Assembly: GCA_025345505.1 (NCBI GenBank)
Contig: JANVCC010000152.1
Coordinates: 2,799,318 to 2,863,317, forward strand
Source of the DNA: Todiramphus chloris collaris
Taxonomy: Eukaryota > Chordata > Aves > Coraciiformes > Alcedinidae
Direction: 5' to 3'
DNA length: 64,000 bases
The notes beneath the pieces were generated by a model that was given only the letters and a program-made list of their open reading frames with translations, was not told where the DNA came from and did no database searches. Of the stretch, positions 52,071-64,000 are shown piece after piece. A program made the position numbers and the translations under genes. Position 1 is the first letter of the stretch; the number at the start of each line of letters is the position of its first letter.

Positions 52071-55000
52071 AAAAATTGCCTACTCCCCAGGGTTATATTT
52101 GTACTAACCCATTTGTTACTGATTGACTAATGTCCTGAAGCAAAAAATTTTATACCCTTTATGTGCTTTTATTCTGTTTTATGTAACTAGCTGATATTAT
52201 CCCTGTGTCTAATTAAGATTCCCATTCCTTAATTCTGAAATAGAAGAGAATTTCTGCTGTATTTTCTCTTGTAAAACTACTTTATGAGATGACAAAATGA
52301 TCTTTGTTCAAAACCTATAAAACTCTGTGCTTCTTGGGAATGAAAAATGGAAGCAAACTTTTCTGGAATATGAGCATAGAAAGGTATATATTGGCATTGT
52401 CAAGCTTTTCCAGTTTTGTATATTCAAATGAGGGGATTGAAATCAGTCAATTTTTTAGTAGTTACAGGGCAGATAAATGAGCCTGATACCTTTTTTTTTT
52501 TTTTTTTTTTCCTAGGGGGAGGTATTCAGATCAAGAAAAAATCAGCAAAATTGGCAATCAGCAAATGAGCCAAGTAGCATGATCATTGCATTAAACTCCT
52601 GAAGAGAGGTTGCTCCAAGGCTGAAAGCTTACTTTATGGCTCCTTTTTAAGAAAGTATTCCATTTTCTTTCATGAACTCTTTTAAGTTAACATTATTTTC
52701 AATCGCTCCTGTGGTTTGAAAACGCAAAGAAAACCTGCATGAAAACATTATCAGCTCTTTTAAAATTAGCTCTATTTTTGCTCACATGTTCTGACAAATC
52801 CTGTGTTTGCTCACACAATGTCTTCTAAAGGCTTCTTCTAAAGGAAACAGGAATGTTTCCCATTGCAAATTTTGCACTTGTAGGATTTTTTCATGGACAA
52901 AGTTTTTGCTTGTCTGTGTTTGAGGCTTCTTCATTTAAATATTATAATAAAAGGAGAATTTTGCTATTATGAAGAACCAGATGGAAAGCAGCACAAACTT
53001 TGAAGAAGAAAACTATTAATTTTTATTGCTATAATTTTAGGATTCCAGTGCCAGTCTTCAGTCCCAGCTCTTCTGGCACTGGTATAGTGTACATCTCATT
53101 AGTGTCTCCCAATGCGTTTTCCTTTATAAGTGTATTTAGTCTACAGAAACGCAGATGCTTAGAGTCCTACCCTTTCATTTGGTTCTTATTCTTCACTTGT
53201 GCAGGCTTATAATCATACTGTCCCAGAATATATCTTTGATCTATGTAGGCTCTGACTAACGTGAAAATGGTAGATATTAAGCATCTTTTTTGTGTGTCGG
53301 GGTTCTCTGGAATCTCCTTTAGCAATTTTTTGATAGCAGCGCCTGTGTAATTTAAAAAGCATACAGAATATGCTAATGAGATGTTGAAAGTATTAACAGC
53401 ATTGGCAAAATAAAGAATTAGAAGTGAGTCTCAAAATGAGCTCTTTGAATTTAACTTAAATTTGCAAGCACAAATGTACATATTTTCTGTTAGTGTCTTT
53501 ACAGAAAGTACATTGTTGGTTATAATGTGACGAGATTTTATTTGGCTGATAGGAATTTAAACAAAAAAAAAAGTGTAGTTATTAATTTTTACAGTATTTT
53601 GTCTTGGTATATATTTTCATGAGAGAACAAGGAGTCTTTGGATACATATTTCCATCACTCCATCTTCTGCTTGCAGAACATAAAAGGGCCCAAAGTGCTT
53701 GCTAAGAGTAACACTGATGGATAACCCTCATCTTTAGTCTTGACAACAAACAAATCTCTTGAAAAAAAAAAAACAATAGGTGTATTTATTGAGTGTCTGA
53801 CACCAACCAGGGCAGGGTACCCTCTGCTTCCTCATCTCCCAGGCTGGACACCTCAGTTGGGGAAGACCTGTGGTCCCAGAGTGATCATCCGTGTAGCAAC
53901 TTAAATGCAGCATCCACCCCAATGCAGGCTGGAAATGGAGCTGGGAGCATGGCTGGGGGGCTTAGCCTCTGTCCAGAGGAAGCCAGGAGATGTTAGCTGC
54001 ATATTTTCCCTATATCTGGCACTAGAGGCACTATCAATACTTCAATATGTGAACACACCATGTGCATGTCCCTGTGTCATGTAAGAGGACTTTTTATATA
54101 GCTGTGTTAATGTCTAATCTATTATAGCAACAGCTTTTTCTCACTGGGGCAGCCCTTCCAAAGGGACATGAAACTGCAGAGCATGGCTTTATCCATGCAT
54201 TTTGTCTGCATTCGTACTGTGACTGATACTGATCATAATTTGGAAAAAGCTGGAGGCTTTTTTGGTTTTCAGTGTGTTTTTCCTTGATCTTTTTCAAATG
54301 CCCATCTATCTTCTGTATCACAGAGTTTTCTATAGCATTCATCACTGTTCAATCTACACACTTCCCTGCTAAATCAGTTCTATGTTGTGAAGTCCCTGCA
54401 GGACTTTGCGGCTGTTTCTGCTCAAGTCCACAGTCTGCTTGGGGAATACTTTGTTTTAAATCATCATCATTCTCAAACCCTTTTAAATTGTGCCAAAGTA
54501 CAACTGTCTTTCTAGTATGGACAAAAAAGGGCTTAGGAGTGTGTGTTTGGAGGATATGAGATAATTTAAGAGATGTGGTTTTGGTCAAAATGCCAAGATC
54601 TTTTTTTGAAATCAATTTATAGGGAAATAATTTTCTCTAAGCAATGTATATTGAATCTTCATTGCCTTGTGTGGAATTCTTCACTGTTTTAACAGGGGCT
54701 TTGCTAAAGGAAATAAGAGAAATGAAAGAAGAAAAGAGAGATGCTGTGCCTGAAGGATCTATTTAGCCTTGTCATAAGGTTCTGGCAAAACAAATTCTGA
54801 AATACAGTCACTTGATGATTTGTATCCAATAGGCCAAATTCTGCTGTCAGCCACAAATTCTGGTCAGTTGTAACAGGCTAAATACATGAGCACAAATGAC
54901 CAAAAAATACTGCAACGGCTGCAATTGCTTCACCACACTTCTAATGCTCTAGCAGGTGTTCAGCAATACTCAGTAGAGAAGAATAAAATATTTGGTGCCT

Positions 55001-56796
55001 GGTTTTGACCTTGTTACCAATTGGCTGTATGAGGTAAGGCATATCACTTAACCACTCCACTGGCATAAAATATCTGCCCACAACTTAATTTCTGAGCACA
55101 TCTCATCTACACAGCCACCTATTCTTATTGCCATGACTTTAGTTTTCCTTCCTTTCCACTCTGATTTCTGTTTCACTATTAACCTCTGCTCAAGTTGGCT
55201 CTGATTTTTGCAGCCGTGGAGGAGAAAACTGCTGTCTCTGCACAGAGCCACTGCTGTAATCGATAGAGAGCCTGCACAGGCAGTGGCACATTGCCAGTCA
55301 CCAGGATTTAGCTTGAACTTAAAAGCTTTTGGAGTCAAAGCTGTCATCCTGCTATTTGTTTTTTTCCAAACAGCTGCAAAACAAATGGAGCTCCAATCCT
55401 GGACAGGGCTTTGGGCAGTGTGGTCTTGATGACACAAAGGAGAACCCCAGGAATCAATGAGAAGCAACCTTTAGCTCAAGGGAAGTAACACAGAACCAGC
55501 TTTAGTGAGTGTTCTGAGATCTCTGGCTCAGGTAAAAAGAAAACAATGCTTGTATCAATATTTCATTGATGTAAAGTAGGTTTAAATGGACTACCTTGGA
55601 GGGGTAGTTTAAGCTCTCCCTGAATAATAATATTCAAAACTATTTTCATTCTAATGTTTTAGGTAACTGCTTCCCACTGATGAGCACAAGCTTCCACTTC
55701 ATTTATTTCTAATAGAGCATTTTGTCCTCCCTACCAAAGCTCATTGTGTCTGGTCATCTCTCCTCCCGTGAAGGATACATGATGATGAAACAGTCAGTGG
55801 TTGTGCCAGGAAAACTCACAGCCCTGCATATGAAGCATTACTGGAAGTGACAGTGTACAGCGCCATGAAATTATTCAGGGCTGTCCATGAGCTCACAGCA
55901 TGGAGAGCCTCTATCAGGTACCAGATAACACAACAAACGCCTGGAGGCTGAATGGCATAGTGCCAAACCATGCACAGAGGTTACGGTCTGACATACGAAA
56001 ACAAGATTTTTCTCCCCATTAATTTCCTTTCCTACTTTGTCTTCCCACCTATTGTCTTGTTTCCCTTCTGAATCTAGATACCTGCCTGGTCAGTATAGTT
56101 TCTGTATGTGAAGGGGCTTCTCATTGTTATTGCCCTGCCTGGTGTACAGCCTGATGGGACTGTGTTTTTTGCCTCTAGGCTGTTATTTTCTCCTGCAATA
56201 AGAATAAGGAGTGGTAATTCAGGAGAGAGATCCAGAGCAAAGCCTGGGTTGTGGCACATGGACTTGCCAAACATGGAGTGGTTTGCAATAATTTTCCATA
56301 ATTATATTTTTTTTTTTCTCCAAGCCAAATGTTTCTGACACAATAAATGACTTACCTTTCTCCTTTTACACCAGTGATTCAAGTAACTGGTACATATCAG
56401 AAAAAAAACCACGTCCATGTCCATAAGCACATCACAGAAAACTTATACTCTGTCTAACAAGTTCACAACCAAGATCATCCAAAAGAACCTATCCATACAT
56501 CCCTGCTCTAAAAAAATATTACTTTGAAGCTGTCTTAATTTCCAATTTATCTTTTGGGTATTCCCAGTAAAATACTTTGCTCTTGGTGAGTGTCAGCTTT
56601 GCATTCTCTTTTCTGACTGAAGAATATGTTTGAATTGTAGAGAAACAAATATTTAGAGCAATAAAAAATAAGACTCCGCTATAGAGGCTATAATTATGTG
56701 CTCCAAATTCATATAGAATTGCCACATTTCATTATTCTTCATAAATAAGTCCCTGTCTTTAGAATGCGAAACACCATGGAACCAGTAATGCTGTTA
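52071..56796. other. Unique noncoding stretch
   Basis: A T run of 20 at 52491-52510 followed by CCTAG resembles a splice acceptor, but no exon follows. A frame on the minus strand from 54636 to 54094 has only one stop (TGA at 54351-54349) in about 180 codons but gives no recognisable protein. A 139-codon frame at 55048-55467 (minus) is also unrecognised. Otherwise AT-rich with nothing to report. Confidence 0.5.
53045..53082. repeat. Perfect 10-bp inverted repeat (stem-loop)
   Basis: CCAGTGCCAG at 53045-53054 and CTGGCACTGG at 53073-53082 are exact reverse complements with an 18-base loop. The stem is GC-rich in an AT-rich setting. Pairing does not extend past 10 bp, which is too short for a microRNA precursor. 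Confidence 0.8.
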
Positions 56797-56946
56797 GTTT
56801 GTTTTTTGATTTTTTTGGTTTGGTTTGGTTGGTTGTTGGTGGTTTTTGTGTGGTTTTTTTTTGTTTGTTGTTGGTTGGTTTTGTTTTTTCGTTTTTTTTT
56901 TGTTGTTTGCTTTTGTTTATTTGTTTTTGTTTTGTGTTTATTTTTA
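56797..56946. repeat. Long G/T-only low-complexity tract
   Basis: About 150 bases nearly all G and T on +, with TTGGTTGG and TTTTG motifs, ending in TTTTTAAAAAG. Same class as 33758-33918. Open frames on both strands here (56739-57065) are compositional artefacts: on + the tract lacks A and so lacks stop codons. Confidence 0.9.
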
Positions 56947-57232
56947 AAAAGAAAAAAAAAATCCATGACTTTGTATTGTGTACAGTTACCCAGAGGGTAT
57001 CAAACATCTGCTTTTCTGTGGTAAGTAAGGAACAACTCCAGCTGAGTATGCAATCACAAAATTAGTTTGCATTTTATGGTCTATATAAAAGACACCAATG
57101 ACTTACATTATTTTACATGATATAAAGCTATGTTGTAAAAAAATTTAGAAAATAGTAGTAAGCAATTAAATAGAACAAAATTTCAGATAAAACATTGGAA
57201 CATTTGGGAATAAATTGTCTGTCTGATTTTTT

Positions 57233-57248
57233 CTAAACTTAAGTTTAG
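57233..57248. repeat. Perfect 16-bp palindrome
   Basis: CTAAACTTAAGTTTAG is its own reverse complement and is not part of a recognised repeat. Probably chance in AT-rich DNA. Confidence 0.8.
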
Positions 57249-57312
57249 TTACTGTTACTGTTTTGCTGGTAGAACTTCCACTTTAAATTGAAATGCAGTT
57301 TCAACTGGGGGG

Positions 57313-57350
57313 AAAAAAACCCCAAAACCCAAAACCAACAACAAAACAAA
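57313..57350. repeat. A/C-only low-complexity tract
   Basis: A runs with CCC, CC and C, preceded by a run of six G at 57307-57312. Reverse-complement version of the G/T tracts. Confidence 0.85.
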
Positions 57351-57352
57351 TC

Positions 57353-57900
57353 TTTGTGGAAACTGAAAGGATGGGAGGGTAGAAAATGCTTGATCATTCA
57401 GTTCAGGTACTTGTTCATCTAAAAAGATATCTGTGAGAAAGCCAAGGAACTATGTTCCAATAGTGAAGGACAGAAATGAAACTGACTTCAGATAGAATCA
57501 AATTGACAAAAATTGCACTTAATGGAGGGAAAAAGAATATTCAAAGAAAATAAACAGGCAAGCAATATAAGTGGAAGCAAATTAGTTATGGATTTTGTTT
57601 ATCTGGAGAATGTTCCTTTATACAGGTTATTTTAACTGTATAATTACTGTTTTCTTTAAATTATTCACACTACATTTTACTTGTAAGTATCTAGAAGATT
57701 TGTTCTAAAGCAAGTTTTCTTTTTTTTTATTATTTTTTTTATTTTTTTAAGTGAATATTGATTATTTTACTCTGCTTGCAGTGGAGCTTGAAATGAACAT
57801 TTTTGATAGTTTCCTTGATTGTGCACCAGTGTTATCAATAATGCTGGCAGAACATTAGTAAGAAGAGGTGAAACCAGGCCCAAATATGTTGATTTGCTTG
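57353..57900. other. Unique noncoding stretch
   Basis: AT-rich; T-rich patch at about 57719-57751. No gene or repeat family. Confidence 0.5.
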
Positions 57901-57955
57901 ATGTAATGTAATGTCATAAAGTAATGTAATGTGGCCATGTGTGATGTAATGACAT
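57901..57955. repeat. Imperfect TGTAATG tandem repeat
   Basis: Five TGTAATG or GTAATG units over 55 bases, arranged as doublets with CATAA between. Small minisatellite-like array. The 129-codon minus-strand frame spanning it (57835-58224) is unrecognised. Confidence 0.7.
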
Positions 57956-59244
57956 AAGTAGGCTTGATACTGATTTATACTAATGTGATTGGACCAAACC
58001 CTGTAAAAGCAGAGAATAAACATTGCATTTAACTCATCTGACTTTAAGGTCCAGGGCCTGTTCTTGCTGATGTCCACAGTGAAGCCCTTGGTAATATTAA
58101 AACATGCTGATCTAGACTTGTTTTTTGTAATATCATTACTAGCTTTAGTGAGATACATTTTCATAATACTGAACTCTAATGGAAGTCCCATGGCTCCATG
58201 ATGCTCAGCTGACATGAAAAACACAGGTTTTCCTGCAGGTAGATGCTTTAGACTGGTAGGACAAAGTCCTTGTCACATAGGTTTATCTGTCTAAAGTTAG
58301 TCTAATTGTCTATATATGCACTGCAGGTGAGAGAAAAAAAGTCACTCCCAGAAAGCAATCCAGGCTAAGACAGGCATTTGCAGAATTGACTCCTCAGTTC
58401 CTCTTATCCCATCTATTTCTTTTCTTTGAACAGAGCAATCCAGCCTCTTTGAGATCAGCTCAAAGCTTCTTCTTAGACATACTTCCTTCTTCATTTCAGT
58501 GTATAGGTAACATACCATCAGATGGAAAAGATTAGTTCTATTCTCCATATCTGTAATGACCTTCTCACATGCACTGTCCTGTCCATCCAACCTTCCAGGC
58601 AGAGGAACATTTCCCTCTGCTGCCTTTTGCTCTTCTTGCCAGTGTTCCCTTGAGCCGTGCTGAGCTCTGTGTGCAGCAGGGAGTGATAGCTGTGTTTTTT
58701 CAGATAGGCAACAGCTGTCAGTCTGAGGCATGCTGTAACATGTCGGGTCACAACTTCTCAATTTCAGTAATTCCAGAGGTTTCAATTCTGCAAGGTTAAA
58801 ACTGCTTCCAAAAAGTAATTACATTTTGATTTGAACTGGAAGAAATATTAAAAGAGATATGAGATTCTGCATTTCAGACCAATGACAAGTAGCATGAGGA
58901 AGATGGTTATGTCCATATAAAAGAAGCAAAATCATTATTTTGCTTTACCTGGCTCTGCTGGGATTATAATTGTAATACAGCAGTCTATTACAAACACCAT
59001 GTTTCAAAGACAACACAGAAAAAATTAGGGACAGTTGAGAGGAAAATAACAAATACAGACTAAGTTTTGTGATAGAAAATTTCTCTAGGTTTTCCAGAGA
59101 AGTTTAAGAGAAAGAGGCCTCTTTGCATACAAGGAAAGAAGGTTGAAGGGAGACAGACTAACCAGCTGTAAACACAAAAAATTGATAATACGAGCAATGG
59201 TACTTTGCCCTTGTGTAGCACCTTGCTATTGTTTTTCTCATTAC
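57956..59244. other. Unique noncoding stretch
   Basis: A 147-codon minus-strand frame (58785-58342) is open but unrecognised and without splice or promoter support. No repeat family seen. Confidence 0.5.
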
Positions 59245-59340
59245 AGTTGCTTGGTGGAGGCCAGCCTTGTGCAGGAGGTCAGCCAGCACAGTCTTAATGA
59301 GTCCTTCAGCTCCTGCAAGCCCCACATATTGGGCTGTGAT
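59245..59340 (-). other. Candidate 96-nt exon, minus strand
   Basis: Read on the minus strand, a strong acceptor (CTTTCTTTTGTATTTGTGCAG, polypyrimidine plus CAG, 59361-59341) is followed by 96 nt, exactly 32 codons, all open, then ACT|GTAATG as a possible weak donor. The segment is GC-richer than its flanks with G or C at most third positions; the peptide centres on GLAGAEGLIKTVLADLLHKA. I do not recognise it. A second acceptor-like site exists on the opposite strand (TTTTTCTCATTACAG ending at 59246), so splice-like sequence occurs both ways and may be chance. Confidence 0.2.
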
Positions 59341-59413
59341 CTGCACAAATACAAAAGAAAGCCTGGCAGCAGCCAAAGTGCTCACAATTTTCCTCCCAAG
59401 GATCTCTGTATAT

Positions 59414-59451
59414 TAAAAAAAAAACCAAAAAAAAACAAAAAAAAACCCAAC
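59414..59451. repeat. A/C-only low-complexity tract
   Basis: A runs broken by C, CC and CCC. It supplies the lysine-rich block of the 188-codon frame at 59143-59709, which therefore gives little evidence of a gene. Confidence 0.9.
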
Positions 59452-59729
59452 AGAGAAAAAGTGACACGGAGTATTAAATGTCATTACTTGTGGTTTGCTT
59501 TGTATATGGTAGTTCAAAACATGCATGCTTTTCACTCTATGGCACACAGTGATGGAAAAAAACAAAGAAAAGCATCATGGAAAGACCTAATTTCTTCTAA
59601 CACTGCCCAAATGAACTATACTACATTTCAGAAGAGCCAATTTTGTCCCTATAAATACTCATGTTCTTTTGCACTTCTCAAACAATGTTTTTTCCTCAAG
59701 CTTTTCTGAGCCCTGTTATTACCAGTTGT
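59452..59729. other. Unique noncoding stretch
   Basis: AT-rich; carries the second half of the 188-codon + frame (59143-59709), whose peptide is unrecognised. Confidence 0.45.
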
Positions 59730-59811
59730 AAAAAAAACCCAACCAACCAAACAAAAAAAACCCAAAACCAAAACAAAAAAACAACAACAAAAAAACCCCA
59801 ACAACAACAAA
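59730..59811. repeat. A/C-only low-complexity tract
   Basis: 82 bases of A and C only, with AACCAACC and CAACAACAA patterns. Complement of the G/T class. With no T on +, it cannot contain a + strand stop codon. Confidence 0.92.
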
Positions 59812-62800
59812 AGAAGAAAATAATTCCTTCTTATATTTTATTGTGTTGGCATTAAGATGTGCTAAATGACTCCTCATATAAAACATCTGTATCAAGCACA
59901 GGAGAAATATTGAGTAAAGAGCTGAGTAGCTTGAGCTGCTATAGATATTATTAATTAGAGATAAAAAGAAGGCTGAAACAAAACCTCTTCTATTACTATT
60001 TTGACTTGCCTTCAATTTTCTCCAAAGTATCCAATCTTTACCTGTTGAAACTCTCAAAACCAGTTTTAACTGGTGTCTGAGTTTATGTTGCAAAAAGCAC
60101 CTAATTGGGGTCAGAAATTATGCAAGTGACAGCTTGCTCTGATGGGCAAACATCCCAACCCAGGCACAGCTGTGTGCATACCTATCAAGGGAAGATCACT
60201 CCTAATGGCCCCATCATCCAGCCAGCAGATCTAGCACTTCAAAGACATACCACATTTAGTGCTTTCCTGATGTAATAAGCAGAGGTTGAGCCAGCATATA
60301 CTGCTTTATTCTGCTTGACAAATGCTGTCTGATGCTTCTGAGTTGTGCTCCAGGCTGAGAGGATAGATTTTTGTTAACATAACCTTCTCATTGCTCATAT
60401 CTGGGTGAATTGTGAAGCCACCTCCATGCAGGAATGGACTCATGAGTACTAGGACCACGCAGGAGCTCTTACTGCCTTCCTGAGCTGCTTCTGCCATCCC
60501 CATTCCCATTATAAGCACATGTATCCTCATTTTGCTTTATTTTCTTTCCTTCAACATGTGCCAAGAAACTATCCAGTTTACTATTTTCAGAGGCCAGGAC
60601 ATCCAGATGACTCCTGGAGTCATACCTAGTGATGTACATGGGATTCTGTGAGTTGATTCCATCCCTTCCCTTGTCATCCTGCCTAAAAAGCTGAAGTTTC
60701 ATATTACCTTACCTACTGTTGTTTCACTCTACATGATATTTGAACCAGAGATGACCAAGGAAAGAACAGTCATTTCTGGCCCAGTGCACTGAACAGTAGT
60801 ACAACCACCTTTATACCACTACTCGTTATTCAAGTACCAGCCCATGCCCCATGGTCCCTTAGAGCAATATGCCTGCTGGTATGTGGATACAGACTACTTA
60901 TGCATTCCTTGCTCAGAAAATAACAGTGCAAAATTCACACTGTGTCCCTGAACATCATAGTTGCTGCTTTAGAAGTTAGGAAATTAAAATACTTGTCTCA
61001 AAGATGACCTATCAATGCAGAGAGAAATTTTGGGCAAGGGAAAAAAGAGTCTTATTTTTCTGACTGTGGATTATCTCAACCTGAAAGAGAAGAAAGCTTC
61101 TTTATTTTTCTTCCTAATTATACTTCATAGATGTCCCAGAAAAAGCCATTTCTGCAAAGCCCCTTGAAAGTGCACGGGGTGATGTGAAATATGGTGTGCT
61201 TTCCCAGAAGAGCAATTGGAGTGCCCTTTCTTTGGCAATACAAAGTACACACTTGAGCACTCAAGGGGCAAGTGCTTCCCTTCAAATGTTTCCCAGTTGA
61301 AAAGAAGGCACTGAAGGAAAAATTGCTTTCTGTGAGCTTTGACATGCCATGTAAGGCAAAGAATGATCCCACAGAGACTTACTGGACTCAGGGTATATCT
61401 GCACTGCCCTTAGAGCAGCTCACAATAATATATCCTCGAAGCTTTCAGCTAAGTATATTGGGAGCAACCCACAGCTTAAACCCTGCTGAAGAGACCTCAG
61501 TGCTGTTTGCAGCCTAACAGTCACCATCTGGGTGGTTTAAAGTAAGTTTCTTTACATGTGTTTTCTGTATACATCTCCTCTTTCCTCATGGAAGGCAAGT
61601 TCAGCTCCCTATAATATTAAAGTGGAGTCTGTGACCTTGGGATTGTCACAATGGGAGGAAGAACTCTCCCTGGACAGTCACTGATGGAAAGTGAGACATC
61701 TAATGCATCTGCATGGCTTCTATGTGGTGCTCAGAGGTGGATGTCTCTACCAGCCAACCCATCTGAGCATGTAAAATCATTAGATTGAGATTCCTGGTTT
61801 ATGACCTCCTAAGGTGAGAGGAAATGAATCTGAAATGAAAGTTATCCTTAGCATCTCTGTAGATCAGGGGAAACTGCACTTGATGCTTTCAGTCCTCTGT
61901 TTTATCTGCTTCTGTCAGGAGCATTTGGGCTAAAATAACTCCTTTTTTGTGCTCTGAAAAAAATCTAATCTTAATAGTCTTTTGAGACTTTCCAGTGGGG
62001 AGCAAATCTGTATTTGTACAAGAAGGTCACAGTCCTTTACTCTGTCTTCTGGGCATTGTTGCAATCAGGCAGGCTCAGAAGGACCGTACTGTATAAATAT
62101 AATAGATCTTTCATTAACTTTACCATCTTCAGTTTAATATATGCAGCTTCAGCATATATCTCATGTTGTAAGAAAACAATATGTAGTTATAATAAATAGA
62201 TTCTTAAAAAGATAAAGCTGATCTTATTTCTCACCTGTATACTCTTGGGATTACCAGAAGCAGCTCTCTTCTTCCATCATTTGATGCAACTCTGAACTTG
62301 AGAAAGCAAGTCAGGCAGTCAAACTTAAATGTTCAGAATGGGACAATCTACAACTGAAGGTACACACCATTATAAATAGGGACTAATTTTCAGATTTCCT
62401 GGGCTCTGCTCTAATTATTAGAGGTAGGTTGGTCTGTTTTTTTTTAAATCCTTAGTTTTGGACTTAGACATTTCAGTTCAGGCACTGCTCTAAGTGGAAA
62501 ACACACCTCTTCACAGACACTCCACCTTTCCTTTTGTGGAAGAAGGTTTAACCCCCATATGTCTAAAGTCAAAGGCAGGACTGGTGTTTATTTCCAAATG
62601 CATAGGATGATGGCCATAAGGCCTTCTCCAGATGATCAAAAGAAGGGTTCATTTACTTGGATGTCATGCTTAATTTGCCACCACAATTAGGTAGCTGCAC
62701 TAGCTATCAGGAATTGGACAATTGTGCATTTGGCCCCCTGATCACTACTTCATTTTCATTTTTAACACTCATTTTGTGAGAATATGAGTGAAACTAAACA

Positions 62801-64000
62801 TTAACTAGGAGATGAAATACACAGCTGTTCAATTCTTTGGTCCTATGTCATATAGGCCAATGACTAAAGGTCTTGAATAAAAATGTGAAAAGAAGCCTAA
62901 GTACTTCACCATTTTTGTGCTGCTATTTCAGGCCTTGGGAAATGTATTCAAATATAACTATGTTGTTAATCCTTCTCTTCATCTATGAATGTTAGCAACA
63001 ATCCACCTTAAAAGTGTGGTGGTGTTCAGTTTTGCTTATTTTCTTATGGAAGCTGAGTTCTGTGATAAATGGCAGATACCTTAATTTGCTTGCTAACAGA
63101 TTGGGAACTTCTAGTGCAACACAGCATATTAATTTTTCTGGACAATGTACACTTAAAATATGAAAAGCTATAAGACTTGAGAGGTGTGATGGTTTCCGAT
63201 ACTGGCTTTTGAAAATAAATATCCTTTAGGCTTAAAATATATGTTTGATGCATAAAAGCTTTCATCCCAACTGGTCCAAAATGTACACAATAAATCACAC
63301 TGTGCTTGAAGATAACCAAGATTTTGTTGATAAAGTATAATAGAATATTCACTTGGCAACAAAAGAAAATGAGCAGAAAAAAACCTTTCTGATGAACAAG
63401 CCAAGAGAATGGTTAATTTTTTTTTTCCACCTTACTCTTTCTGCAGCCCCAGGTTAAATCCATCACAAGGAGTGCCCCTAGAAAACAGACTGATAGGTAA
63501 AGCCCATTAATAGAAGATTAAAATGACTTCAAACTGTTCTCATTCAAGGAGGAAACATATGGGGAATCCCAAGTGGAAGAAGAAAGCACTTGATATTCCA
63601 TGGATGGCAGCTGGAAATGCTTCCTTTTGACTTCATGTGCATGCATTCAAATAGGTGTGACCTTGGATATTTTTGTTCCTTGCAGTACACAATTAAGTGT
63701 CCAGAATGACAGTTTACTAGTAATTTTTAATTGTGCAGAAATTGTGGTGTTTATATTGAAAATGGTATGTCATTGAATTACCATAAAATTCATAGCAATT
63801 AAGTGCTTTATACCTTTTAGCAATTAGAGTTATGTAGTCACCTGTTACCATTTCCTACATTTATTTTAATATTTAAGCACATATGCTCTTCAGACATAGA
63901 TTTGAGCTTTCCTATGATTACTGGAGAGGGAGGGAAGGGCGAAGTGGGTGGGTAGGTGAAAAAGAGTGATAACAAAGGTTTTATTTGATCCTGCAGGTGA
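59812..64000. other. Unique noncoding stretch to the window end
   Basis: 4.2 kb of AT-rich DNA with no recognised repeat family, exon or RNA. Open frames are 61-124 codons and unrecognised. The last 100 bases include a purine-rich patch (GGAGAGGGAGGGAAGGG near 63923) and nothing else of note. Confidence 0.5.

Noticed and set aside
52491-52516. T20 plus CCTAG as a splice acceptor
   Set aside because: No open or GC-richer exon and no donor follow; poly(T) runs are common throughout the window.
56739-57065. Frames rich in K/T/N/Q on minus and F/V/W on plus
   Set aside because: Compositional artefacts of the 56797-56946 G/T tract.
58342-58785. 147-codon minus-strand frame
   Set aside because: No recognisable domain, splice context or codon-use signal; within chance expectation.
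59080-59160. Possible CR1 ORF2-end likeness (AGAAGGTTGAAGGGAGAC)
   Set aside because: Only one short block fits and no 3' UTR or tail follows.
59143-59709. 188-codon + strand open frame, the longest non-element frame
   Set aside because: The peptide is unrecognised, part of it is a lysine-rich block from an A/C-only tract that cannot contain stops on +, and there is no promoter, start context or domain. A frame of this length is plausible by chance in 64 kb.
1-64000. tRNA, rRNA, CRISPR arrays, bacterial operons or phage-like modules
   Set aside because: No B-box-like tRNA core, no regular spaced repeats and no ribosome-site-led gene clusters were seen; the repeats are those of a bird nuclear genome.

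Overview
The window reads as bird nuclear DNA. The diagnostic signal is a set of CR1 LINE fragments in several subfamilies, with the avian-type octamer tail (TGATTCTA repeats) and no poly(A) tail. There is also one solo retroviral LTR. The background is AT-rich and CpG-poor, with many homopolymer and G/T-only tracts. I see no host protein-coding gene, no rRNA or tRNA, no CRISPR array and no bacterial or phage-like operon. The most likely setting is a long intron or a gene desert. Bird is established from the repeats; the exact lineage and locus cannot be read from this sequence alone.

Layout. 1-12 kb: a 1.16 kb CR1 on the minus strand (924-2083) with a decayed reverse transcriptase, a G/T tract (3.3 kb), a small minisatellite (5.7 kb), a CCAT microsatellite (7.7 kb), a CTTTC/CCCTTT array broken by a 10-base assembly gap (9.7 kb), and a very old CR1-like fragment (10 kb). 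12-24 kb: four more CR1 copies (11.97, 13.86, 15.09 and 17.06 kb), then a CR1 at 23.2-24.0 kb carrying a nested 455-bp solo LTR with a near-perfect 5-bp target duplication. 24-44 kb: mostly unique AT-rich DNA, a CR1 with an internal 5' inversion (29.9-30.1 kb), a long G/T-only tract (33.8 kb), a degenerate CR1 (37.6 kb) and an internal CR1 fragment lacking its 3' end (43.2 kb). 44-64 kb: unique DNA with a CpG-enriched, complex block at 50.9-52.1 kb that is the best candidate for a conserved regulatory element, then a cluster of G/T or A/C-only tracts at 56.8-59.8 kb.

The only recognisable coding remains are CR1 reverse transcriptase fragments, all inactivated by truncation, frameshift or substitution. 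Most other open frames are short, unrecognised, or explained by tracts that cannot contain stop codons. I found no evidence for a new biological system. The most useful observations are the inverted CR1, the nested solo LTR, the strand-asymmetric G/T tracts, the 50.9-52.1 kb block and one splice-flanked 96-nt candidate exon at 59.3 kb.
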